Shown: one piece after another, positions 1 to 9,120 of the stretch | Position numbering within the stretch: position 1 is the stretch's first letter | How the letters are laid out: each line of letters starts with the position of its first letter | DNA from: CAVQUE01 sp046290435 | GTDB taxonomy: Bacteria; Actinomycetota; Acidimicrobiia; Acidimicrobiales; UBA8592 | DNA length: 64,000 nt | Assembly: GCA_046290435.1 (NCBI GenBank) | Contig: JBKAGO010000033.1 | Span: forward strand, 124,001 to 188,000 | Direction: 5' to 3' | Notes under the pieces: model-generated | Told to the model about the DNA's origin: nothing | Database searches by the model: none | The model's input: the letters and a program-made list of their open reading frames with translations, nothing else | Translations under genes and position numbers: made by a program

Positions 1-1
1 G

Positions 2-1744
2 GCCATCGACTCGATACTCGACATGCGCCAGCTCTTCGACGGGATCCCCCTCGACGAGATGACCGTGTCGATGACCATGAACGGCGCCGTGCTGCCGGTG
101 ATGGCGTTGTACATCGTCGCCGCCGAAGAGCAGGGCGTGTCCCAGGAGAAGCTGGGCGGGACCATCCAGAACGACATCCTCAAGGAGTTCATGGTCCGCA
201 ACACCTACATCTACCCGCCGGGGCCGTCGATGCGGATCATCGCCGACATCTTCGCCCACACCTCGGCGCACATGCCGAAGTTCAACTCGATCTCCATCTC
301 GGGCTACCACATGCAGGAGGCCGGCGCGACCGCCGATCTCGAGCTGGCGTACACCCTGGCCGACGGCGTCGAGTACATCCGGGCCGGGCGCGAGGTCGGG
401 TTGGACATCGACGCGTTCGCGCCGCGGCTCAGCTTCTTCTGGGCGATCGGCATGAACTTCTTCATGGAGGTCGCGAAGCTCCGGGCGGCCCGGCTGTTGT
501 GGGCGAAGCTGGTCGACCAGTTCGATCCGCAGAACCCGAAGTCGTCGTCGCTACGTACCCACAGCCAGACCTCGGGCTGGAGCCTCACCGCGCAGGACGT
601 CTACAACAACGTGGTCCGCACGTGTATCGAGGCGATGGCCGCCACCCAGGGCCACACCCAGTCGTTGCACACCAACTCCTTCGACGAGGCGTTGGCGCTG
701 CCCACCGACTTCAGCGCCCGCATCGCCCGCAACACCCAGCTGTTCCTGCAGCAGGAGAGCGGCACGTGTCGCACGGTCGATCCGTGGGGCGGCAGCTGGT
801 ACGTCGAGCGCCTCACCCACGACCTGGCCAAGCGGGCCTGGGATCACATCAGCGAGGTCGAGTCCACCGGCGGCATGGCTGCCGCCATCGAGGCCGGCAT
901 CCCGAAGCTGCGCATCGAGGAGGCCGCGGCTCGCACGCAGGCTCGGATCGACTCGGGTCGCCAGCCCGTGATCGGCGTCAACCAGTTCCGTCTCGACCAC
1001 AACGAGGACATCGACGTCTTGAAGGTCGACAACGCCGGGGTGCGTGCCGAACAGATCGCCAAGCTCGAACGCCTGCGGGCCGAGCGAGACGCCGACGCCT
1101 GCCAGGCGGCGCTCGACCGGCTCACCCGCTGCGCCGACTCCGGCGAGGGCAACCTGCTGGCCCTGTCGATCGAGGCTGCCCGGGCCAAGGCCACCGTCGG
1201 CGAGATCAGCGACGCGCTCGAGAAGGTGTACGGACGTCACGTCGCCGAGATCCGTACCATCTCAGGCGTGTACCGAGCCGAGGTCGGAGAGCAGAGCAGC
1301 CAGGTCGAGACGGTTCGGACCAAGGTCGCGGCGTTCGCCGAGGCCGAGGGCCGACGCCCCCGCCTGCTCGTCGCGAAGATGGGCCAGGACGGCCACGACC
1401 GCGGCCAGAAGGTCATCGCCACGGCGTTCGCCGACCTGGGCTTCGATGTCGACATCGGCCCGCTGTTCCAGACGCCGGCCGAAGCTGCACGCCAGGCCGT
1501 CGAGGCCGACGTGCACGTCGTCGGCGTGTCGTCGCTGGCGGCCGGGCACCTCACGCTGGTGCCCGAGCTGAAGGCCGAACTCGCGGCGTTGGGCCGCGAG
1601 GACATCATGATCGTCGTCGGTGGCGTCGTGCCGCCCCAGGACTTCGACGAGCTGTATGCCGCGGGCGCCGCTGCGATCTACCCGCCGGGCACCGTCATCA
1701 GCGAGGCTGCCGCGGAGCTGTTGGATCAGCTCTCGGCGCGCTGA
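2..1744 (+). CDS. mutB: Methylmalonyl-CoA mutase, catalytic subunit (5' truncated by window edge)
   Basis: This enzyme interconverts (R)-methylmalonyl-CoA and succinyl-CoA with adenosylcobalamin, in propionate and branched-chain catabolism. About 580 residues are visible and the reading frame is open to the left edge, so the true start lies upstream. The N-terminal part is the TIM-barrel substrate domain, with family-typical stretches such as TVSMTMNGAV and RTHSQTSGWSLTAQD. The last ~130 residues are the B12-binding Rossmann domain, with the cobalt-ligand signature D-x-H-x-x-G (DGHDRG, near visible residue 460) and a closing GVVPPQDFDELY region. The meaB gene starts 16 bases downstream, the usual partnership. 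Identification is firm; symbol usage varies (mutB, scpA). Confidence 0.95.
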   Translation, partial: AIDSILDMRQLFDGIPLDEMTVSMTMNGAVLPVMALYIVAAEEQGVSQEKLGGTIQNDILKEFMVRNTYIYPPGPSMRIIADIFAHTSAHMPKFNSISISGYHMQEAGATADLELAYTLADGVEYIRAGREVGLDIDAFAPRLSFFWAIGMNFFMEVAKLRAARLLWAKLVDQFDPQNPKSSSLRTHSQTSGWSLTAQDVYNNVVRTCIEAMAATQGHTQSLHTNSFDEALALPTDFSARIARNTQLFLQQESGTCRTVDPWGGSWYVERLTHDLAKRAWDHISEVESTGGMAAAIEAGIPKLRIEEAAARTQARIDSGRQPVIGVNQFRLDHNEDIDVLKVDNAGVRAEQIAKLERLRAERDADACQAALDRLTRCADSGEGNLLALSIEAARAKATVGEISDALEKVYGRHVAEIRTISGVYRAEVGEQSSQVETVRTKVAAFAEAEGRRPRLLVAKMGQDGHDRGQKVIATAFADLGFDVDIGPLFQTPAEAARQAVEADVHVVGVSSLAAGHLTLVPELKAELAALGREDIMIVVGGVVPPQDFDELYAAGAAAIYPPGTVISEAAAELLDQLSAR

Positions 1745-1760
1745 GCGCCGGCGCCGATCC

Positions 1761-2747
1761 GTGCCCCGCACGTTCGATCTCGATGCCTGCGTCGACGGTG
1801 TCGCCGCCGGCGACCGCACCTGGATCGGCCGTGCGATCACCCTGGTGGAGAGCACCCGTCCCGACGATCGGGTGCGGGCATCGGAGCTGTTGCAGCGGCT
1901 CCAACCCCGCACCGGTGGCGCGCACCGGGTGGGCATCACCGGCGTGCCGGGTGTCGGCAAGTCGACGTTCATCGACGAGCTCGGCACCCGCCTGACCACC
2001 GCCGGCCGCCGGGTGGCGGTCCTGGCGGTCGACCCGTCGAGCTCGGTGTCGGGGGGTTCGATTCTGGGCGACAAGACCCGCATGGCGCGCCTGTCGGTCG
2101 ATCCGATGGCGTTCATCCGCCCGTCGCCCAGCTCGGGGACCCTCGGTGGTGTCACCCGGTCGACGCGGGAGACGATGCTGGTGCTCGAGGCCGCCGGCTA
2201 CGACGTCGTGCTGGTCGAGACGGTCGGGGTGGGCCAGAGCGAGACCATCGTCGCCGAGATGGTCGACTTCTTCCTGGTGCTGATGCTGGCCGGTGCCGGC
2301 GACGACTTGCAGGGGATCAAGAAGGGTGTGTTGGAGCTGGCCGACATGATCGCGGTCAACAAGGCCGACGGCGACAACAAACTGGCGGCCGAGCTCGCCG
2401 CACGTGACTACCAGTCGGCGCTGCACCTGCTCACCCCGGCCAGCGTCAACTGGACACCGCCGGTGGTGACGTGTTCGTCACGGACCGGCGACGGCCTCGA
2501 CGCGCTGTGGACCCAGATCGAGCTGCACCGCACAAAGCTGGGCGCATCCGGCGAGTGGGACGCCCGTCGCCGCAGCCAGCAGCTGCGCTGGATGTGGGCG
2601 ATGGTGACCGACCGGGTCCTCGATCGCCTCCACCAGCACCCCGGCGTGCGGGCCCTGGTGCCCGACACCGAAGCCGCGGTGACCGCCGGCGAGCTGTCAC
2701 CGTCGCTGGCCGCCGACCGCATCCTCGCCGCCTTCGAAGCCGGCTGA
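1761..2747 (+). CDS. meaB: Methylmalonyl-CoA mutase-associated G protein (MeaB/ArgK family)
   Basis: A G3E-family GTPase that protects and reactivates methylmalonyl-CoA mutase and gates cofactor loading. Its 328 residues are normal for the family. The P-loop GVPGVGKST lies near residues 58-66, followed by LAVDPSSS, the switch region VLVETVGVGQSE (near residue 150) and the NKAD base-recognition motif near residue 198. The GTG at 1761 is chosen because the protein then begins just before the conserved helical region; the same frame is open further upstream inside the mutase gene, but that extension looks like out-of-frame translation. The gene follows the mutase at once and should be co-transcribed with it. 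Confidence 0.93.
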   Translation: MPRTFDLDACVDGVAAGDRTWIGRAITLVESTRPDDRVRASELLQRLQPRTGGAHRVGITGVPGVGKSTFIDELGTRLTTAGRRVAVLAVDPSSSVSGGSILGDKTRMARLSVDPMAFIRPSPSSGTLGGVTRSTRETMLVLEAAGYDVVLVETVGVGQSETIVAEMVDFFLVLMLAGAGDDLQGIKKGVLELADMIAVNKADGDNKLAAELAARDYQSALHLLTPASVNWTPPVVTCSSRTGDGLDALWTQIELHRTKLGASGEWDARRRSQQLRWMWAMVTDRVLDRLHQHPGVRALVPDTEAAVTAGELSPSLAADRILAAFEAG

Positions 2748-2751
2748 CCGG

Positions 2752-2777
2752 GGCAGTTCGCTCAGCGGAAGTCGGCG
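2752..2777. repeat. 26-bp direct repeat, copy 1
   Basis: Exact copy of the 26 bases at 6461-6486, beginning ggcagttcgctcagcggaag. This copy lies between the meaB stop and the stop of the SARP regulator. Read on the minus strand it contains the codons for ADFR-stop, the C-terminus of the membrane protein whose gene ends at 6471. It therefore looks like a duplicated 3' gene end, the usual footprint of an insertion at a gene terminus. Confidence 0.85.
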
Positions 2778-2782
2778 GTCGG

Positions 2783-5700
2783 TCACCTCGGCGGCTCGCC
2801 GGTTGCGGCACCGAGACCCGACCGGACGATGCCGCGCGCCACCTCGACGGCGGTGGGCGTGGAGTTCACCCAGGATCCAGATCGTCTCGCAGTGGCGTCG
2901 AAATGGGCGCGCAGGGTGTCACGCCATCGCTCCCGCCACTCGTCGATCGACGCTGGCGCCGCGGGCCGGCCATCGCGGTACTCGACGAGCAACAACACGA
3001 AGATGGGGCTGCGTCCCATCGGCTCGATCAGCAGCCGGCGACACAGGTCGGCGTCGCCGGCATGCCATGCCAGGACGGCGGCGGCTATCTGGGCGTCGTC
3101 GGCGTAGCCGACGAAGTCCGTGTCGCCGGGTCCCGCTGCGGCTTCGAGCCGGGCGGCGCCCGCCGTGGGGTCGATGGTGCCGATGGCCATGGCGGCGACG
3201 ATGTCCACCAGGTAGTGCCACAGGTCGGTGCCGGGCATGCTTCGCATCGATTCCGCCCGATGGCGCGCCTCGTCGTGGCGTCCGAGGGCGACGAGACAGC
3301 ACACGATGCCGATCTCGGCCAACAACAGCACCCGGCCCGGTCGTGGATCCAGTGCCAGCGCCGCCTCGAAATGGCCGATGGCGCGCTCGAGGTTCCGGTC
3401 GCACAGCTCGTACTGGCCCCGCCAGACGGCGGTCTGGGCGCAGTTGAGCGTGGCGCTCCGGGTGTGCGGTGCGATGGCCTCGGCTCGTTCGAGCAGCACG
3501 GCCCCGCTCTGGTCGACGGCCGCGGTCTCGGTCAGGACCGCCAGCAGGCACAGGATGCCGGGCGCCCAGTCGGGATGTCGGTCGCCGATGAGAGCGACGG
3601 CATCGAACCCGAGCTGGACGGCGCCGCCGAGATCGCCGACCGCGAGGGCGACGTCGGCGGCAGCGACGAGCAGTGCTCCGTGGTCGTCGTCGGGCAACGC
3701 CTGCGGTGTGCCTCGCGCGGCGTCGGCCCTGCCGACGGCGTCGACGTAGTGCTCGTGGAGCTCGAGCGGTGATCCGTGGTGGGCGATCGATCCGGCGCTG
3801 TGGCTGAGCAGGCGGGCGTAGTCGGCGAGCGTGCCGTGGAGGCGCAGCCAACCGAGGGCCCGGGTGAGGTTGGCCCGCTCGGCGAAGAGGCGACTGGTGA
3901 TGGCGGCGTCGATGAGGGTCTCCACCAAGGTGGCCTCTGTCGCGAATGCGATCATCCACGCGGCGTGGCGTTCCTGTGCCGCGGCGAGCCCGCCCGACGC
4001 TTCGAGCTGCTCGCGTGCGAAGTGGCGCACCGTCTCCAACAGCGTGAAGCGGACACTGCCGGGTCCGTCGCGACGGACCGAGACGAGGGACTTGTCGACC
4101 AGGCCTTTCAGCGCTCGCAGGCCGGCGGCGGGCTCGAGGAAATCGACCGTCGACGCGCCGAAGCCGGCGTGGATCGACAGCTCTGCCAGCAGAGAACGCT
4201 CGACATCGGTGAGCGTGCGCCACGACCCCTCGAGGACCGTTCGCAGCGAGCTGTGTCGGGCGAGACCGTTCTTCGAGCCGAGCGCGTCGTGCGACGTCCG
4301 GAGCCGAACGAGGAGCTCATCCGGTCGCAAGATCGACATCTGGGCTGCAGCCAACTCGATGGCGAGCGGCAGGCCGTCGACGAGACGGCAGATGGCGGCC
4401 GTGGCGGGATCCTCGGCGACCTCGGCGGGGTCGAGGTCGGTGATCGCGGCGACGCGACGAGCGAAGAGCCGGACCGCAGCCGCATCGCTCGCGTCGACGG
4501 AGCCGCCCGGGAGCTCGAGCGGTGGGACGGTGACGACGCGTTCTCGTGGTGAGCCGAGCCGTTCGCGCGAGGTGACGAGCATGCGGCCGGGGCCCGGCGC
4601 CGTGAGGAGATCGTCGACGAGCGTCGCCAGCGCCGCGGCGACGTCCTCGGCGTTGTCGATGACCACCAGGCACGGCTCGGTCGCGAGCACGGCGCGGATC
4701 TCGGCCACCAGTGCGGCGAGGGGTCGGTCGGGTCCGGTCGGTCCGAGCGACAACGCGTCGGCGATTGCGGGGACCAGGTCGTCGGAGGACTCGATCTCGT
4801 CGAGGCGCGCCAGAGCGACGCGGCTCGGTCCGCCGGCCTCGGCGCCGAGGCCCGCTGCCAGGTGCATGGCCAGGGTGGTCTTGCCGACGCCGCCCAGTCC
4901 CGTCAGCGTGACCAGTCGATCGGTGCGCAGCGCCTCGCGGACGGTCTCGACCAGTTCCTCGCGGCCGATGAGGGTGGCGTCGGGTGGTGCCATCTGCCGG
5001 GCCGCTGCGGCGGCCGACGTTTCCGCCGGGGATTGCCTTTCGGCGGTGGTGTCGCCTGATGGGGCGGTGTCGAAGCCCCGCTGGAGGATCGAGGTCTCCA
5101 CCCGGTCGAGCTCGGGGCCCGGTCGAAGACCCAGGTCATCTCGGAGCCGGGTCCGGAATTCGGTGCAGACCCGGAGGGCTTCGACCGGTCGACCCGAGCG
5201 GTCGAGCCCGGCAGCGAGATGGCAGGCCAGACGCTCGTCGTGCGGATACAGCCGATGCCAGCCGCTGAGGTCGTCGTCGATGCCGGTGCCGAGGGCATCG
5301 GCGAGTCGGGCCGTCTGATGCATCGCTCGCAACCGGAGCTCGTCGATGCGGTATACCTCGGCGGTGACGCTGCGAAGGGCTGCCGACCCGTCGTAGATGG
5401 GTGCGTGCAGTGATGCGATGGCGTGGCGCAGACCGTCCAGCCCGGCGGGGTCGGCTGCATCGGCGAGCGATGCGAGCCGGCGCTCGACCCGGGCCAGGTC
5501 GAGCTCGTCGTCGGCGACGAGGAGGCGGTAGCCGGTGCGTTCGGTGACGAGGCGGTCCGCGTGGTGGTCCAGCCCTTTGCGTACGTCGAAGACGAAGCGG
5601 TGCAGACTGCTGCGCGCCGACCGTGGTGGGCGATCGTCCCAGAGTTCGTCGACGATGCGCTCGGTGGACAGCACCCTGTTGCGGTTGATGATCAACAGCG

Positions 5701-5809
5701 CCAGCACGTCGAGCGACCGCTGCCCCCGAAACCGGGCAGCGCTTCCGTCGATGCTCACGCCGAGGTCGCCGAGTACGTGGCATCGGAACTCGCTGCCGTC
5801 GCGTCCCAC
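2783..5809 (-). CDS. AfsR/SARP-type transcriptional regulator with NB-ARC ATPase and TPR region
   Basis: Large cytoplasmic transcription regulator of about 1008 residues. Residues ~10-95 form an OmpR-like winged helix (LGDLGVSIDG, then RSLDVLALLIINRNRVLS), residues ~100-255 a bacterial transcriptional activation domain, and ~280-560 a STAND/NB-ARC ATPase with P-loop GLGGVGKTTLA near residue 305 and a LVTSRERL sensor stretch. The remainder is helical and TPR-like. The frame is open much further upstream, but the GTG at 5809 follows a strong GAGGAGG eight bases away and puts the winged helix at the N-terminus, so it is preferred. No antibiotic-type biosynthetic cluster adjoins it; its target is unknown. 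It sits inside a segment bounded by a 26-bp direct repeat. Confidence 0.87.
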   Translation of the reverse strand: MGRDGSEFRCHVLGDLGVSIDGSAARFRGQRSLDVLALLIINRNRVLSTERIVDELWDDRPPRSARSSLHRFVFDVRKGLDHHADRLVTERTGYRLLVADDELDLARVERRLASLADAADPAGLDGLRHAIASLHAPIYDGSAALRSVTAEVYRIDELRLRAMHQTARLADALGTGIDDDLSGWHRLYPHDERLACHLAAGLDRSGRPVEALRVCTEFRTRLRDDLGLRPGPELDRVETSILQRGFDTAPSGDTTAERQSPAETSAAAAARQMAPPDATLIGREELVETVREALRTDRLVTLTGLGGVGKTTLAMHLAAGLGAEAGGPSRVALARLDEIESSDDLVPAIADALSLGPTGPDRPLAALVAEIRAVLATEPCLVVIDNAEDVAAALATLVDDLLTAPGPGRMLVTSRERLGSPRERVVTVPPLELPGGSVDASDAAAVRLFARRVAAITDLDPAEVAEDPATAAICRLVDGLPLAIELAAAQMSILRPDELLVRLRTSHDALGSKNGLARHSSLRTVLEGSWRTLTDVERSLLAELSIHAGFGASTVDFLEPAAGLRALKGLVDKSLVSVRRDGPGSVRFTLLETVRHFAREQLEASGGLAAAQERHAAWMIAFATEATLVETLIDAAITSRLFAERANLTRALGWLRLHGTLADYARLLSHSAGSIAHHGSPLELHEHYVDAVGRADAARGTPQALPDDDHGALLVAAADVALAVGDLGGAVQLGFDAVALIGDRHPDWAPGILCLLAVLTETAAVDQSGAVLLERAEAIAPHTRSATLNCAQTAVWRGQYELCDRNLERAIGHFEAALALDPRPGRVLLLAEIGIVCCLVALGRHDEARHRAESMRSMPGTDLWHYLVDIVAAMAIGTIDPTAGAARLEAAAGPGDTDFVGYADDAQIAAAVLAWHAGDADLCRRLLIEPMGRSPIFVLLLVEYRDGRPAAPASIDEWRERWRDTLRAHFDATARRSGSWVNSTPTAVEVARGIVRSGLGAATGEPPR

Positions 5810-5983
5810 CGGCCCCACCTCCTCGGCGATCCGTCGCTGTCCCGGGCCGATCGGCAGCGACCCTACCAGGCCGTCGAAACGGCGTTGGCGGCGATCCGCC
5901 GGTAAGCGATCGCCAACCGGGCCGTAAGGGTCTTCCGCCACGTTTGTTCCCGAAGGGGACGGGACAGCGCGGAGGGTATGGGC

Positions 5984-6457
5984 ATGGGGCGACAGGATCC
6001 GAGAGCTCCCGAGGTCGCAGTGGTGTGGTCCGAGAGCTGGGGCGACGGGGCCGTCGATCGGCGTCGTGCCCGTCGTTGGCTGCTGCCGCTCGCCGCACTG
6101 ATGACCGTGCTGGTCGTGGCGCAGGCTCCGAGCGCACACGGACCTCCTCGTGAGGAGTTCGCGGTCCTCCCCGGAATCGCGACTGCGCCGACTGCACCGA
6201 CCGCACCGTCGGGGCGTATGGCGCCTCCCGGTCCCGGTCCCGGTTCCGTCGACGCGGCGTCCGCTGCTGTCGGGGGCGCATGTGTGACGGTTCCGTCGGC
6301 GATACCGAACGTCGACCTCGCCGCGGATCCCTGGGGTCGGATCTGGACTGGAGCCGACGCGTTGGCCGCCGCAGCCGGGATCGGTCCGAACGTCGAGCTG
6401 CCCCGGGATCCGGTGGGGCTGCGCTCGAGCGGAGCGGATCCCGCCTGCGGCGCCTGA
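5984..6457 (+). CDS. Small membrane-anchored protein of unknown function
   Basis: About 157 residues, divergent from the SARP regulator. An Arg-rich N-terminus (RRRARRW) precedes one hydrophobic segment, WLLPLAALMTVLVVAQA, near residues 31-47. A Pro/Ala-rich extracytoplasmic linker and a C-terminal portion with two cysteines follow. The ATG at 5984 is preferred over the one at 5978 because the GGAGGG at 5971-5976 is then at proper spacing. No family is recognised. Divergent pairing with the regulator inside the same repeat-bounded segment suggests that one may control the other, but nothing in the sequence proves this. The antisense frame is also open, so coding status is likely, not certain. 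Confidence 0.6.
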   Translation: MGRQDPRAPEVAVVWSESWGDGAVDRRRARRWLLPLAALMTVLVVAQAPSAHGPPREEFAVLPGIATAPTAPTAPSGRMAPPGPGPGSVDAASAAVGGACVTVPSAIPNVDLAADPWGRIWTGADALAAAAGIGPNVELPRDPVGLRSSGADPACGA

Positions 6458-6460
6458 CGA

Positions 6461-6486
6461 GGCAGTTCGCTCAGCGGAAGTCGGCG
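6461..6486. repeat. 26-bp direct repeat, copy 2
   Basis: Identical to 2752-2777. This copy overlaps the last codons and stop of the polytopic membrane protein gene (minus strand, stop at 6471-6473). It marks the right boundary of the 3.7-kb segment carrying the SARP regulator and the small membrane protein. Confidence 0.85.
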
Positions 6487-9008
6487 CAGACCATCGTGAC
6501 GGTGCGTCGGGCGGACTCGACCGGGGTGGTGGCGCCGCGCTCGACGGCGATACCGGCGCCGAGCAGGGTCGCGCCGCCCGCTGCCAGCCAGGCCCAGGTG
6601 GGGACGCCGGCTGCGTAGCCGAACGATTCGTGGGCGACGGTGGCGACGAGCACGGCGGTACCGACCACCAGCGGACCGGCCAGGCGGAGGTGCGCACCGG
6701 CCACGATGGCGGCGACGGCGACGATGCCGGCAGCCACGGCGTGACCGCCCGCGCCGTCGAACAGCACCCGCTCGCCGAGTGCGGCGAACCCGACCAGTCC
6801 GACGGCCGGACCGGTCGTCAGCCACGACGAGACACCGGCGCCGCGGGCGGCGACGGCGATGCCCACGATCGTGAGGGCCAGGGGCGCGATCCAGGCTGCG
6901 GCCCAGTCGATGCCCTCGAGGTCGAGCCGCAGCCAGACACCGAGGGTGACCAACGCTCCTGCGGCGACCACGCGCTCGGGCGTGACGGTGAGGAGCTCGG
7001 AGACGACCACCGCCACGCCGAGGAGGATCAGCACGGTCGACAGGTGCGACGGGGAGTTCGCGGCGTGGACGAACGCCGCGACGGCGAGGCCGATGGCGGC
7101 GGCGTCGCCGATGCGGCGGTCACCCAGGGTGAAGGTGATGCCGGCGACGCCGGCGGCGGCGATGGCCAGGACCACACCGATCCGACCGCCGCTGAGGGCG
7201 AGGTTCGACAGTGCGGCCGACGCCACGGCGGGGCCGAGGACCAGCAAGGGGGCGCCGAGGCGGAGGTCCCGGCTGCGCATCAGGTCGATCGCCACCAGCG
7301 CAGCCACCAGGACCGCAGCGGGCAGGACATGGTCTGCGTCTGCGCCGAAGAACAGCGGAACGAAGGCTGCGACGACGAGCAACCGGGCGGGAAGACCGGT
7401 CCTGGTGGCGATGGGGTCGTTGCTGCCGCGTTCGGCGACGACGATCGACACGGTGGCCAGGACTACCGCGGTCATCCACGTGAGCGCGGGTCCTGCCGAT
7501 CCGACGAGCTCGGCAAGGTTGGTGTCGTCGAAGGCGCGGGCTGCGGCGAGCGGGGCCCACAGGACCGAGCCCGCCGTCAGCACCATCGCACCCAGGTCGC
7601 CGCGGGGGCCGCGCATCGAGGCGGCCCATGCGAGCACGGCGGCTGCGGCGACGGTGATGGCCGCTGCCGCCAGGTCGCTCGGAGCGGTGGCGTTCCCGGA
7701 CCAGACATCGCCGGACATGGCGCCGAACACGGCGCCGGTGGCCAGGGTGGCGGCGACCTCGTGGGCACCGCCACGGCCGCTGGCGACCAGGGCGGCGGCG
7801 AGCACGACGACAGCGGCGAGGGCAACGGTGGGTGTCAGATCCAGCGCCACGATGCCGGCGAGGAGGCTGGCTGCGATGGCGACGGTGGCGGGAGCCCAGC
7901 CGCTACCGGCGAGCAGCGCCATCGGCGTCGACTGGCAGTCGGCTACGCGGCGGCGGTGATCGGCGAGCACCCAACCGACCGCCGCGATGACCGACGCCGA
8001 CACGGCTGCGGCGATAGAACCCAGCGGGGAGCCCGGCTCGCCTGCGTCGGCGCTGAAGACCAGCAGGTAGGCGGTGGCGATGGCCAGCGCGACCTCGACG
8101 GCGGGAAGGACCGGGCCGATGACCCGCTGCCAGAACGACCCGTCGCGCAGCGAGGCGGCGACGAGCTGGAGACCGACGATGCCGAAGATGGCCACGGTGA
8201 CGACCCCGACGAAGGCCGGCTCGGACTGCGACAGCCATGCAGCGGCGCCGAGCATCGGCAGACACAGCGCCCCGAGCCCGAGGCCGATGTCGTCGTCGCG
8301 GCGGGCGAGCATGCCCATCGCGATGCCGGCGACGATGCCGGCCACGAGGTGTGTCCAACCGGCGACGGCGCCCGTGAGCCCGAGCGCTGCGGCCACATCG
8401 GAGGTGGCGATCAGGGGATCGTCGACACCGGCGATCAGGGCCAGCGACGGGGCGAGAGCGGCCCAGGCGACGACGGCGGTCCACCAGACCGATCCCCGGG
8501 CCGGCAGGCGCAGCGCCGCGGCGAGGGCGGCGGCGGCCAGGACGAAGGCCGGCGGGACGGGCGTGAGGGCGGCGACGGCACCGGCGAAGGGGACGACCGC
8601 CGCAGCGACGACCCCTTGCAGTATCGCCGATGACCAGAGGCGGTCGAGGGCGGCGATGCCGGCGGTGCCGAGCACCGTGGTGGCGAGCAGGATGTGCTCC
8701 CATGCCAGGCCGGCGTGGATGGTGACGGCGGCCACCGAGACGGGGATCATCAGTGCACCGAGATGGTGCAGCGCCCGTGCGGTCGCAGGGACGACCAGGC
8801 GATACCGCAGGCCGGCGGCCACGATGCCGCCGTTGACGACGACGAGGCCGGCGAGCTTCGCCACAGCCGCGATGTCGTCCCACTGCATGGCCACCAGGAC
8901 GGCGGCGGCTGCGAGCAGCAGGAGGGCGCCCGTGCCGGCGAGCCAGGAGGCTGCGGAGCGGGCGGTGCGGGAGCGGGGAACCGGGGTGAGGATGGGTGTC
9001 TGTGCCAT
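6471..9008 (-). CDS. Large polytopic membrane protein of unknown function
   Basis: About 845 residues, nearly all of them hydrophobic Ala/Val/Leu-rich helices separated by short charged loops. It begins MAQTPILTPVPRSRTARSA, followed by the first membrane segment GTGALLLLAAAAVLVAMQW. No soluble catalytic domain, nucleotide motif or conserved acidic cluster was found. The size and helix density recall uncharacterised actinobacterial multi-span proteins; I cannot assign a transporter or enzyme family. The ATG at 9008 is the first start giving a plausible N-terminus; the frame upstream would run through the palindrome at 9056-9095. The gene lies downstream of the response-regulator operon on the same strand, separated by that palindrome. 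Confidence 0.8.
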   Translation of the reverse strand: MAQTPILTPVPRSRTARSAASWLAGTGALLLLAAAAVLVAMQWDDIAAVAKLAGLVVVNGGIVAAGLRYRLVVPATARALHHLGALMIPVSVAAVTIHAGLAWEHILLATTVLGTAGIAALDRLWSSAILQGVVAAAVVPFAGAVAALTPVPPAFVLAAAALAAALRLPARGSVWWTAVVAWAALAPSLALIAGVDDPLIATSDVAAALGLTGAVAGWTHLVAGIVAGIAMGMLARRDDDIGLGLGALCLPMLGAAAWLSQSEPAFVGVVTVAIFGIVGLQLVAASLRDGSFWQRVIGPVLPAVEVALAIATAYLLVFSADAGEPGSPLGSIAAAVSASVIAAVGWVLADHRRRVADCQSTPMALLAGSGWAPATVAIAASLLAGIVALDLTPTVALAAVVVLAAALVASGRGGAHEVAATLATGAVFGAMSGDVWSGNATAPSDLAAAAITVAAAAVLAWAASMRGPRGDLGAMVLTAGSVLWAPLAAARAFDDTNLAELVGSAGPALTWMTAVVLATVSIVVAERGSNDPIATRTGLPARLLVVAAFVPLFFGADADHVLPAAVLVAALVAIDLMRSRDLRLGAPLLVLGPAVASAALSNLALSGGRIGVVLAIAAAGVAGITFTLGDRRIGDAAAIGLAVAAFVHAANSPSHLSTVLILLGVAVVVSELLTVTPERVVAAGALVTLGVWLRLDLEGIDWAAAWIAPLALTIVGIAVAARGAGVSSWLTTGPAVGLVGFAALGERVLFDGAGGHAVAAGIVAVAAIVAGAHLRLAGPLVVGTAVLVATVAHESFGYAAGVPTWAWLAAGGATLLGAGIAVERGATTPVESARRTVTMVCADFR

Positions 9009-9055
9009 GGCGTCTACCGTGACGGAACGCTGATCGGCGGACCATCCGGTGTTGC

Positions 9056-9095
9056 CCCCAAATCCGCCTGGGGGTACCCCCAGAGGGATTTGGGG
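9056..9095. repeat. 40-bp palindrome between the response regulator and the membrane protein gene
   Basis: Two-fold symmetric element centred on GGGGGTACCCCC, with 18 of 20 positions complementary. It lies just past the stop of the LuxR regulator (9121) and 48 bases before the next start on the same strand. As RNA it would form a long GC-rich hairpin and may end or attenuate the upstream transcript, though no U-run follows. A spread-out genomic repeat is an alternative. Confidence 0.6.
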
Positions 9096-9120
9096 AGGCT
9101 GGGGTGGTGGGCCCGCCCGG

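Noticed and set aside
6630..8633. A 667-codon plus-strand frame opposite the polytopic membrane protein
   Set aside because: Gly/Asp/Gln-rich mirror of Ala/Val codons; the minus-strand frame has real membrane segments.
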